Made by a program: the position numbers and the translations under genes
Assembly (NCBI GenBank): GCA_016214245.1
Contig: JACROW010000040.1
Span: 1 to 5,106 of the forward strand
Length of the DNA: 5,106 nt
From: Candidatus Omnitrophota bacterium
GTDB lineage: Bacteria; Omnitrophota; Gorgyraeia; 2-01-FULL-45-10
Reading direction: 5' to 3'
The notes under the pieces: generated by a model
What the model was told of the DNA's origin: nothing
The model's input: only the letters and a program-made list of their open reading frames with translations
The model's database searches: none
Shown: positions 1 to 5,106 of the stretch, piece after piece
Position numbering within the stretch: the first letter of the stretch is position 1
Layout: every line of letters starts with the position of its first letter

Positions 1-267
1 GCATATGTTATCGGACGGGCAGAGCCGGTTTCGCTGATGGTCAATACATACGGGACAGGCCTTTTGAGCGACGAAAAGATAATCAAGATGATCAGGGATA
101 ATTTCGAATTGGCGCCGCACGGCATAATCGCCGAATTAAAACTACGGGAATCGGACGGGACGAGATTCACGAAGACAGCCTCTTACGGCCATTTCGGTAG
201 GAGTGAAGAAGGCTTCACCTGGGAAAAGACCGACAGGGCCAAGGATTTGAAGAAATATATAAAGTAG
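1..267 (+). CDS. metK: S-adenosylmethionine synthetase, C-terminal part (5' end outside window)
   Basis: This is the last 88 codons of methionine adenosyltransferase, which makes SAM, phosphate and pyrophosphate from ATP and methionine in the cytoplasm. The frame is open from the first base and ends at TAG 265-267. The visible part matches the family's C-terminal domain: AEPVSLMVNTYGTG near the left edge, a GII segment, then KTASYGHFGR followed by FTWEKTD close to the C-terminus. These are hallmark MetK blocks, and the spacing to the stop is normal, so the 3' end is intact. The N-terminal ATP and methionine sites lie outside the window. The next gene, SAH hydrolase, follows after 16 nt in the same direction, which puts SAM synthesis and SAH removal in one probable operon. 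Any promoter or SAM-sensing riboswitch would be upstream and cannot be seen. The identification is secure; only the 5' part is missing. Confidence 0.95.
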   Translation, partial: AYVIGRAEPVSLMVNTYGTGLLSDEKIIKMIRDNFELAPHGIIAELKLRESDGTRFTKTASYGHFGRSEEGFTWEKTDRAKDLKKYIK

Positions 268-272
268 CGTAT

Positions 273-277
273 AGGAG
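273..277 (+). promoter_or_regulatory. Ribosome binding site of ahcY
   Basis: AGGAG lies 6 nt before the ATG at 284. It is a strong Shine-Dalgarno site that fixes the ahcY start and shows that the host uses SD-led initiation for internal operon genes, in contrast to comF and malQ further right. Confidence 0.85.
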
Positions 278-283
278 AAGTTT

Positions 284-1540
284 ATGCGATATGACATTAA
301 GGATCTGGGTTTGGCAAAAAAGGGCAGGCTTCGCATCGAGTGGGCGAATGAATATATGAGGGTGCTTTCCCTCGTGCGCAGGCGCTTTAAGGTAGAGCGG
401 CCGCTTCTAGGATTAAATATATCCTGCTGTCTTCATGTTACGACGGAAACAGCAAACCTCGCCCAGACCCTCAAGGAAGGAGGCGCTGAGGTCGCGGTAT
501 GCGCCTCGAATCCGTTGAGCACCCAGGACGATGTTGCGGCATCTATGGTGAGGGATTATAAAATAGAGACGTTCGCCATCAAAGGCGAAGATAACAAAAC
601 ATACTATAAGCATATAAATAGCGTTTTGAGATTGAAGCCAAATATAACCATGGATGATGGCGCAGATCTCGTCTCCACAATACATAAATCTAATAGAGAT
701 TTAGCCAAAAATATTTTAGGCGGGACGGAAGAGACGACGACAGGGGTCATAAGATTGCGGAATCTCGACAAGAGAGGGATGCTTCTATATCCTATAATCG
801 CCGTGAATGACGCCGAGACTAAACACCTCTTTGATAATAGGTACGGCACAGGCCAGTCCACGATAGACGGCATAATGCGCGCAACGAACATATTATTGGC
901 AGGCGCGAATTTCGTCGTCTGTGGTTACGGCTGGTGCGGCAGGGGGGTCGCGATGCGCGCGAAAGGCATGGGCGCCAATGTATCTATCATCGAGACGGAT
1001 CCGTTGAAGGCCCTTGAGGCTGTTATGGACGGTTATAATGTAATGACCTTAAAAGAAGCCTGTAAGATAGGCGATCTCTTCATCACCCTGACCGGCAATA
1101 CTCGCATAATACGAAAGGAGCATTTTGAGCTGATGAAGGACGGCGCGATAGTCGCGAACGCAGGACATTTCAACGTAGAGATTGACATACCGGGTTTGAA
1201 AGTACTTTCCAAGAAGGTCCGCAAGATACGTGAATTCGTGGAGGAGTATACTCTCAAGGCTGGGAGGCGGATAAATATACTTGGTGAGGGCAGGCTCGTA
1301 AACCTTGCGGCTGCAGAGGGACATCCGGCGAGCGTCATGGATATGAGCTTTGCCAATCAGGCCCTGGCTTGTGAATATATCGCGAAGAATCATAAGAGAC
1401 TAGAGAAGAAGGTCTACAAGGTTCCGGATTCCATAGATAGGGATATAGCTAGATTGAAATTGGAATCTTTGGATATAAAGATAGACTCGCTTACTGAAGA
1501 ACAAAAAAAGTACCTCGATAGCTGGGAATTAGGTACATAA
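284..1540 (+). CDS. ahcY: Adenosylhomocysteinase (S-adenosyl-L-homocysteine hydrolase)
   Basis: This NAD-dependent enzyme reversibly splits SAH into adenosine and homocysteine, relieving product inhibition of methyltransferases. The 418-residue protein is complete. Residues 51-56 (H-V-T-T-E-T) match the human substrate-binding stretch with H55, T57 and E59. Then come [11 protein letters not shown] (75-85), DDGADLV (124-130, D125), EETTTG (149-154), and K180 and D184 in [15 protein letters not shown]. The NAD-binding Rossmann loop GYGWCGRG spans 214-221, with an acidic E237 at the end of the second strand. [10 protein letters not shown] (292-301) and [14 protein letters not shown] (335-348) carry the usual histidines. 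The chain ends at [16 protein letters not shown], so the Lys/Tyr tail that eukaryotic and many bacterial enzymes insert into a neighbouring subunit's NAD site is absent. The internal insertion of the long bacterial form is also missing. This is the short type of archaea, Thermotoga and cyanobacteria. It follows metK by 16 nt. All catalytic residues are present. Confidence 0.97.
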   Translation: MRYDIKDLGLAKKGRLRIEWANEYMRVLSLVRRRFKVERPLLGLNISCCLHVTTETANLAQTLKEGGAEVAVCASNPLSTQDDVAASMVRDYKIETFAIKGEDNKTYYKHINSVLRLKPNITMDDGADLVSTIHKSNRDLAKNILGGTEETTTGVIRLRNLDKRGMLLYPIIAVNDAETKHLFDNRYGTGQSTIDGIMRATNILLAGANFVVCGYGWCGRGVAMRAKGMGANVSIIETDPLKALEAVMDGYNVMTLKEACKIGDLFITLTGNTRIIRKEHFELMKDGAIVANAGHFNVEIDIPGLKVLSKKVRKIREFVEEYTLKAGRRINILGEGRLVNLAAAEGHPASVMDMSFANQALACEYIAKNHKRLEKKVYKVPDSIDRDIARLKLESLDIKIDSLTEEQKKYLDSWELGT

Positions 1541-1550
1541 ACCATTTGAA

Positions 1551-1555
1551 AGGAG
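1551..1555 (+). promoter_or_regulatory. Probable ribosome binding site deciding the aldolase start
   Basis: AGGAG lies 11 nt before ATG 1567. This is slightly long but workable. The site falls inside the reading frame that would begin at TTG 1546, which argues against that upstream start. Confidence 0.6.
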
Positions 1556-1566
1556 CAGAATTTACG

Positions 1567-2907
1567 ATGGGGAGAAGGCCGCTTGATATGGATAGGTTAG
1601 CAACTGATCTTGCATTGAACGATAATGTCGAAGGTAAGACAAGGCTTGCTAAAAAGATCATCAATTTGGCATATAGAAATGGGATCTATCCTTCAAGCAT
1701 AAATCAGTTATATCTAGCTAGGGGAAAGGGGCTCTTCTCCAATGCCTTTACGGTGCCAGCCATAAATTTGAGGACATTGACTTACGACCTGGCCAAGGCG
1801 ATATATCGGGTGGCGAAGAAAAATAATGCCGGCGCATTCATATTCGAGATAGCGAAGTCAGAGATGGGGTATACAAGTCAGCCGCCATTGGAATATACGG
1901 CGGCCCTGCTTGCCGCAGCTATAAATGAGGCCTGGTCCGGCCCTGTCTTTATTCAGGGAGACCATTTTCAGATCAACGCGAAGAATTATAGAGCAAACCC
2001 CGACAAGGAACTGGATGGCATCAAGACATTGATAATGCAGGCGATCGAAGCGCACTTTTACAACATCGATATCGACTCTTCTACCCTTGTGGACCTGTCT
2101 AAAGATAATGTGAAGAAACAGCAGGCGCTTAATTACGAGGTCTGCGCTCTCCTAACGCATTTCATCCGTCAGAATCAGCCGGCCGGCGTAGAGGTTTCCG
2201 TAGGCGGAGAGATAGGAGAGGTTGGCGGCAAGAATTCAACACCAGAAGAATTAAGGGCATTCATGGAAGGTTATAAGGAGCGATTACGGAAAGGCCTGGT
2301 CGGGATAAGCAAGATAAGCATCCAGACCGGAACTTCTCACGGCGGTGTGGTCCTGCCGGACGGCACGGTCGCAAAGGTGAAATTAGATTTCGACACGCTG
2401 AAAAATCTATCGAAAATAGCAAGGGAGGAATTCGGCCTTGCCGGCGCTGTTCAGCATGGCGCATCCACATTGCCTCCGGAAGCATTCGGGAAATTTCCGG
2501 AGGTCGGGACTACAGAGGTCCACCTGGCGACAGAATTCCAAAACATGGTTTATGAGAGTAGCCATTTCCCAAAGGATTTGAAAGAGAGGATCTATAACTG
2601 GATAAACGAGACTCAAGGGCCAGAAAAGAAACCGGACCAGACCGAAGAACAATTTATCTACAGCACAAGGAAGAAGGCCTTAGGTCCATTCAAGAAAGAC
2701 ATAGTTATGCTGCCCCTTCAGGCAAGGGACGCGATCGCCAGGGAGATAGAATCAAAATTTGCATTCCTGTTCGAAAGGCTGAACGTCATGAACACAAAGG
2801 ATGTCGTATCCAAATATACCACATTGAAAAGGGTCATTTCCAGAAAGAGAAGAGAACCATCGAAACCGGTGAAACCGGTGGAGTTGAGCCACGAGGGGGC
2901 GGATTAG
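1567..2907 (+). CDS. Class II (metal-dependent) aldolase family protein, long divergent form
   Basis: This 446-residue protein belongs to the class II fructose-bisphosphate/tagatose-bisphosphate aldolase superfamily, TIM barrels that use a divalent metal for aldol cleavage of sugar phosphates. Family landmarks occur in order: FTVPAINLRTLTYDLAKAI (61-79); IQGDHFQ (129-135), where D132 and H133 correspond to the catalytic Asp and first zinc His; YNIDIDSST (165-173); VEVSVGGEIGEVGG (208-221) with E215; GTSHGG (255-260) with the second zinc His H258; and VQHGASTLP (295-303) with the third zinc His H297. The usual final strand that binds phosphate is replaced by TTEVHLATE (315-323). About 120 further residues follow, far more than typical FbaA, ending in a basic then proline/lysine tail. 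Parts also resemble the GatZ/KbaZ branch (GDH motif, length). I therefore assign family but not substrate; fructose bisphosphate is the default guess. ATG 1567 is preferred over TTG 1546 (adds 7 residues); ATG 1588 is possible. It sits 26 nt after ahcY, probably in the same operon. Confidence 0.85.
   Translation: MGRRPLDMDRLATDLALNDNVEGKTRLAKKIINLAYRNGIYPSSINQLYLARGKGLFSNAFTVPAINLRTLTYDLAKAIYRVAKKNNAGAFIFEIAKSEMGYTSQPPLEYTAALLAAAINEAWSGPVFIQGDHFQINAKNYRANPDKELDGIKTLIMQAIEAHFYNIDIDSSTLVDLSKDNVKKQQALNYEVCALLTHFIRQNQPAGVEVSVGGEIGEVGGKNSTPEELRAFMEGYKERLRKGLVGISKISIQTGTSHGGVVLPDGTVAKVKLDFDTLKNLSKIAREEFGLAGAVQHGASTLPPEAFGKFPEVGTTEVHLATEFQNMVYESSHFPKDLKERIYNWINETQGPEKKPDQTEEQFIYSTRKKALGPFKKDIVMLPLQARDAIAREIESKFAFLFERLNVMNTKDVVSKYTTLKRVISRKRREPSKPVKPVELSHEGAD
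2862..2879 (+). repeat. Tandem 9-bp repeat with self-complementary ACCGGT units
   Basis: GAAACCGGT occurs twice in a row (2862-2870, 2871-2879) inside the 3' end of the aldolase gene and encodes KPV-KPV. Each unit contains the palindrome ACCGGT (2865-2870 and 2874-2879), so the two can pair into a 6-bp stem with a 3-nt loop on either strand. No T-run follows on the + strand. On the - strand the hairpin lies about 34 nt past the lptG stop and is followed by a moderately T/C-rich stretch. It could weakly help lptG termination, but it is not a convincing intrinsic terminator. Confidence 0.5.
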
Positions 2908-2912
2908 AGATT

Positions 2913-4004
2913 TTAGGTTCTTTTATTGATAAGGTATATTCCGAAGGCCGCAAATAAGATATTGCCGAACCAGGCAGATAGAATAGGAGGCAGTATCCCC
3001 GCCTTCCCGAACGCGAGAGCAATAGCTATTACCGCATAATATAATAGTCCTATGCCTATACTCATTCCAATGCCGATGAGCACACCTCCTCTAGTCGTTA
3101 TAAGGGCGAATGGCGCGCCGATTAAAATTATTATCAGGCTTATAAACGAGAACGATATCTTATAGTGTAGATCCACCAACAATCCTTTCACAAGCTTCGA
3201 TCCGGCGCCCTTGAAATTTTTGATATATCTACTCAATTCCCGATAGCTCATATAGTCCGCACGCCACTCTCTATTAGCGAAATCGCTCGGCCTCTCTTTT
3301 AGCGGGATTATCTTTTCATTAAAAAAGACAGGGTCCCCAAGCATCTTGCCGGTGTTGTCGATCCTGTACATGATGAGCTTCGAGAACTTCCAGCCCTCAT
3401 TCGTCCAGATGCCGCTCGACGCGGTGATTTTAGAAATGAGATTCTGGACTGCGTCATGTTCGTGGATTATAATATCGCCGAGGGTCTTTTTCTCCACGTC
3501 GTAATTTCTCGCAAATATCAGCCTGTCGCCGACCCCATAGACAGCCACATTCTCAATGACCTTCGTGTTCCGGCTTTTTAGCTTCTCCTTTTCAAGCTCC
3601 TCACGTCTTATGACGTTGGCTACCTTCGAGCTTATAGGGATGATTCTATCATTTATTATGAAGACAGATACGCTTATCACAGCGCCTATTATCAAAATAG
3701 GCGCGAGGACGCGCCAAAGGCCAATGCCGCTCGACCTCATCGCTATGATCTCGTTATGCTTATTCAAATTGCTCAAAATATATATGGTGGAAAGAAGACT
3801 GGCCATGGGGGTTACCTGTAAAATAATCGTGGGGCAATAATATACATAGAAGGCGATTATAGATGTTAACGGGATCCTGTATCTGACTATGTCATCTATG
3901 AATGAAAATATATCTATGATGACCGCCATTATAATAAATATGAAAAGGCACCATAGGAATGGCCCCAGGAAACCCTTAACCATGTATCTATCTATGATCT
4001 TCAC
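2913..4004 (-). CDS. lptG: LPS export permease of the LptF/LptG (YjgP/YjgQ) family, most like LptG
   Basis: This is an inner-membrane subunit of the LptB2FG transporter, which extracts lipopolysaccharide from the inner membrane and passes it to LptC/LptA. From the GTG start the protein has 363 residues, normal for the family. It opens with MKIIDRYMVKGFL, the LptG-like leader. Six hydrophobic segments lie at about 11-33, 56-78, 98-117, 284-302, 308-331 and 338-358, arranged three plus three around a soluble periplasmic domain (about 118-275, beta-jellyroll in the family) containing the block DRLIFARNYD (160-169). The conserved loop HNEIIAMRSSGI (83-94), which contacts LptB, is present, as are GAPFAL (296-301) and GILPPILSAW near the last helix. 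GTG 4004 is chosen because its base overlaps the comF stop and AGAGG lies 6 nt upstream. An ATG at 4073 would add 23 non-family residues encoded within comF. No lptF or lptB is adjacent. LptG rather than LptF is a judgement from the N-terminus and C-terminal motif. Confidence 0.88.
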   Translation of the reverse strand: MKIIDRYMVKGFLGPFLWCLFIFIIMAVIIDIFSFIDDIVRYRIPLTSIIAFYVYYCPTIILQVTPMASLLSTIYILSNLNKHNEIIAMRSSGIGLWRVLAPILIIGAVISVSVFIINDRIIPISSKVANVIRREELEKEKLKSRNTKVIENVAVYGVGDRLIFARNYDVEKKTLGDIIIHEHDAVQNLISKITASSGIWTNEGWKFSKLIMYRIDNTGKMLGDPVFFNEKIIPLKERPSDFANREWRADYMSYRELSRYIKNFKGAGSKLVKGLLVDLHYKISFSFISLIIILIGAPFALITTRGGVLIGIGMSIGIGLLYYAVIAIALAFGKAGILPPILSAWFGNILFAAFGIYLINKRT

Positions 4005-4681
4005 TATATTCCTCTTGCCAGCGTAAGGCACCTTACGCTGGCAGCACCGGCATCTAATAAAGCCTTTGAACATTCGCTCAAGGTAGCGCCTGTAGTCATC
4101 ACATCATCGATCAATAGAATGGTATGTCCTTTTATCTTAAGACGGTCTCTTGCTTTAAAGGCATCTTTTAGATTCGTAAGCCTCTCATTTCTTGTAAGTT
4201 CGTTCTGCGGTTTTGTCAATCTTGTCTTCTTTAAGGCATCAGTTATAGGTATCCCGAACTCCTTTGATAGATTGAGAGCCAGAGTCCGGGATTGGTTGAA
4301 TCCCCTTTCTCTCAAGCGCCTGGCCTGTATTGGGACGAATGTTATAATATCTATTCCATATAGGATCTCGTCGTTCTCTTTTATAAAATCTATCATAAGT
4401 TTCGATAAGATCTTGGCCAAAGATATTTTGCTTTTGTACTTGAAAACGTGGATTAACTCTTTTAAGGCACCTTCGTATAAACACGCTGAATACGCCCTCT
4501 CGAAAAAGAAGAGGCCGCATGACCTGGAGTAGGGCTTCGGGTTTTGTCGAATCTTATTTAAACAAACTCTGCAGACCCCGAATTCCTCCAGAGGGTCAAG
4601 GCTTTTCCCGCAGGCTGCACAGCGTAAGGGATAGATGAGATTTACGAAATTCTTCGTGACTGATACGATTGGTTCATCCAT
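4004..4681 (-). CDS. comF: ComF family protein (zinc finger plus phosphoribosyltransferase fold)
   Basis: This is a cytoplasmic ComF/GntX-type protein. In naturally competent bacteria ComF helps take transforming DNA into the cell and bring it to the recombination machinery; whether this host is competent is not shown here. The 225-residue length is typical. An N-terminal zinc finger has two Cys pairs, C21-x2-C24 and C37-x2-C40, joined by the usual short linker. Then follow the family's FKYKSK (80-85), VPIQARRLRERGFNQS (116-131), QNELTRNERLTNLKDAF (159-175) and the PRPP-binding loop ILLIDDVMTTGAT (188-200) containing the Asp-Asp pair D192-D193. No signal peptide or membrane segment is seen. 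The start at ATG 4681 leaves 20 residues before the zinc finger, a normal distance, but there is no Shine-Dalgarno sequence. A strong promoter ends only 7 nt upstream, so the mRNA is probably leaderless. The stop overlaps the lptG start by 1 nt. Confidence 0.93.
   Translation of the reverse strand: MDEPIVSVTKNFVNLIYPLRCAACGKSLDPLEEFGVCRVCLNKIRQNPKPYSRSCGLFFFERAYSACLYEGALKELIHVFKYKSKISLAKILSKLMIDFIKENDEILYGIDIITFVPIQARRLRERGFNQSRTLALNLSKEFGIPITDALKKTRLTKPQNELTRNERLTNLKDAFKARDRLKIKGHTILLIDDVMTTGATLSECSKALLDAGAASVRCLTLARGI
4010..4015 (-). promoter_or_regulatory. Ribosome binding site of lptG inside the end of comF
   Basis: On the minus strand AGAGGA precedes the GTG at 4004, leaving 6 nt after AGAGG. 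It lies in the last codons of comF. With the TAGTG stop/start overlap it supports the GTG start and translational coupling. Confidence 0.7.
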
Positions 4682-4688
4682 GCGGCAT

Positions 4689-4718
4689 ATGATAGCATGC
4701 GAATTGGATGCTTGTCAA
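4689..4718 (-). promoter_or_regulatory. Predicted sigma-70-type promoter for comF-lptG
   Basis: On the minus strand TTGACA (4718-4713, perfect consensus) is followed by an 18-nt spacer and TATCAT (4694-4689, five of six bases of the -10 consensus). Seven nt separate the -10 box from the comF ATG, so transcription should start at or within about two bases of the A of ATG. The -35 box occupies nearly the same bases as that of the opposite malQ promoter. Hexamers and spacing are read directly; activity is inferred. Confidence 0.7.
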
Positions 4719-4732
4719 TCGTCCGTATTCGC
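4699..4732. promoter_or_regulatory. Possible operator: GCGAAT/ATTCGC dyad centred on the shared -35 region
   Basis: GCGAAT at 4699-4704 and its exact reverse complement ATTCGC at 4727-4732 are separated by 22 bp. Their axis falls at 4715.5, within the two overlapping -35 boxes. Each arm lies in the spacer of one promoter, close to its -10 box. A dimeric regulator bound here could control both directions. The arms are short and the dyad could be chance; no regulator gene is nearby. Confidence 0.3.
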
Positions 4733-4740
4733 GATATAAT
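4712..4740 (+). promoter_or_regulatory. Predicted sigma-70-type promoter for malQ
   Basis: TTGTCA (4712-4717, five of six -35 consensus bases), a 17-nt spacer and a perfect TATAAT (4735-4740). The start site expected 6-8 nt after the -10 box is about 4747, leaving a leader of roughly 6-7 nt before ATG 4754. Its -35 box overlaps that of the comF promoter by five bases on the opposite strand. Confidence 0.72.
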
Positions 4741-4753
4741 AAATCCAAAAATC

Positions 4754-5106
4754 ATGACTAAAAAAGAGAAGATCAATATCCATAGGAGGGTCGGTGTCTT
4801 GGCGCCGCTATTTTCTGTATATTCGAAGAATAGTACAGGCATAGGCGATTTAGGCGATTTAAAACTGCTCATAGATTGGTGCTTTAAGACCGGCAACTCC
4901 ATATTACAACTTTTACCTATGAACGAAGCTGGGCCTCTCTTCTGTCCTTATGACGCTATAAGTTCATTCGGTTTAGAGCCCGCATATATATCTTTAAAAA
5001 CTTTGGATGCCGCCAAAAATAAATCCATTAAAGATAAGATAAAGGAGCTAAGGAAGCATTTTCCCTTAGGTAAGCCGCATGTGGGTTACCGGATAAAGGA
5101 CGAGAA
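4754..5106 (+). CDS. malQ: 4-alpha-glucanotransferase (amylomaltase), N-terminal part (3' end outside window)
   Basis: This is the first 117 codons of a GH77 4-alpha-glucanotransferase, a cytoplasmic enzyme that moves glucan segments between alpha-1,4-glucans during maltodextrin or glycogen turnover. The visible sequence carries the family's opening of the TIM barrel: RRVGVLAPLFSVYS (11-24), TGIGDLGDLKLLIDW (28-42), SILQLLPMNEAG (49-60) and PYDAISSFGLEPAYISL (65-81). The catalytic residues lie beyond the window edge. The frame stays open to base 5106. ATG 4754 is preferred because it sits just after the predicted promoter and keeps the whole conserved GVLxPLFS strand; there is no Shine-Dalgarno site before it. 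An ATG at 4697 is in frame but would lie upstream of the -35 box. The gene is divergent from comF, with 72 bp between start codons. It could be a multidomain DPE2-like form, which the missing C-terminus would decide. Confidence 0.9.
   Translation, partial: MTKKEKINIHRRVGVLAPLFSVYSKNSTGIGDLGDLKLLIDWCFKTGNSILQLLPMNEAGPLFCPYDAISSFGLEPAYISLKTLDAAKNKSIKDKIKELRKHFPLGKPHVGYRIKDE

Noticed and set aside
1033..1393. Two open frames of about 110 codons on the - strand within ahcY
   Set aside because: They mirror a highly conserved gene, resemble no family, and have no promoter or ribosome site that I can see.
1546..1566. TTG start at 1546 for the aldolase, adding MKGAEFT
   Set aside because: The added codons contain the AGGAG that serves ATG 1567, and no ribosome site precedes TTG 1546.
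1567..2907. Calling the aldolase GatZ/KbaZ (tagatose-bisphosphate aldolase chaperone subunit)
   Set aside because: The GDH motif and length fit loosely, but the VEVSVGGEIGEVGG and QHGASTLP blocks are FBA-like and no galactitol or N-acetylgalactosamine genes are nearby.
4005..4073. ATG at 4073 as the lptG start, adding 23 residues
   Set aside because: The extra stretch is comF coding sequence read out of frame, is Cys/Arg-rich and unlike the family. GTG 4004 has a good ribosome site and gives the standard MKIIDRY opening.
4119..4532. 137-codon open frame on the + strand opposite comF
   Set aside because: It is antisense to a well-supported comF, has no recognisable domain, and its hydrophobic composition is what the complement of this coding frame produces.
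4697..4753. ATG at 4697 in frame with malQ (19 extra codons)
   Set aside because: It lies upstream of the predicted malQ -35 box, has no ribosome site, and the added residues are not family-like.
4784..4801. Perfect AGGAGG at 4784-4789 followed 9 nt later by an in-frame TTG (4799), as an alternative malQ start
   Set aside because: It would remove the conserved RRVGVL strand of the GH77 domain. The AGGAGG is explained by the two conserved Arg codons, although an internal start cannot be fully excluded.

Overview
The window looks like a chromosomal stretch from an uncultivated, Gram-negative-type bacterium. Isoleucine is very often encoded by ATA and arginine by AGA/AGG. The S-adenosylhomocysteine hydrolase is the short, archaeal/cyanobacterial-like form. 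An LptG-type permease implies an outer membrane with lipopolysaccharide. This mix fits Candidatus Omnitrophota or a similar lineage, but that placement is inference. No mobile element, tRNA, rRNA or CRISPR array is visible, and almost every base is coding.

Left half, + strand (1-2907): the 3' end of metK (SAM synthetase), then a complete ahcY (SAH hydrolase) 16 nt later, then a 446-residue class II aldolase-family protein 26 nt after that. The spacing suggests one operon. MetK makes SAM and AhcY removes the SAH left after methyl transfer, so the first two genes form the activated-methyl cycle. The aldolase keeps the expected metal and catalytic residues, but it is divergent, has a long C-terminal extension, and its substrate cannot be read from the sequence.

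Middle, - strand (4681 down to 2913): comF, a zinc-finger phosphoribosyltransferase-fold protein linked to DNA uptake, and lptG, an inner-membrane subunit of the LPS exporter. The comF stop and the lptG GTG start overlap by one base (TAGTG), so the two are probably translationally coupled. lptG converges on the aldolase gene with only 5 nt between stop codons.

Right end, + strand (4754 to the edge): the first 117 codons of malQ (4-alpha-glucanotransferase, glycogen/maltodextrin metabolism). Between comF and malQ lies a 72-bp divergent control region, the most interesting part of the window. Near-consensus promoters point in opposite directions with -35 boxes that occupy almost the same bases. 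Both predicted transcripts start at, or a few bases before, their start codons, so both mRNAs should be leaderless or nearly so. I see no clearly new multi-gene system. The points worth following are this promoter arrangement and the unassigned aldolase in the SAM-cycle operon.
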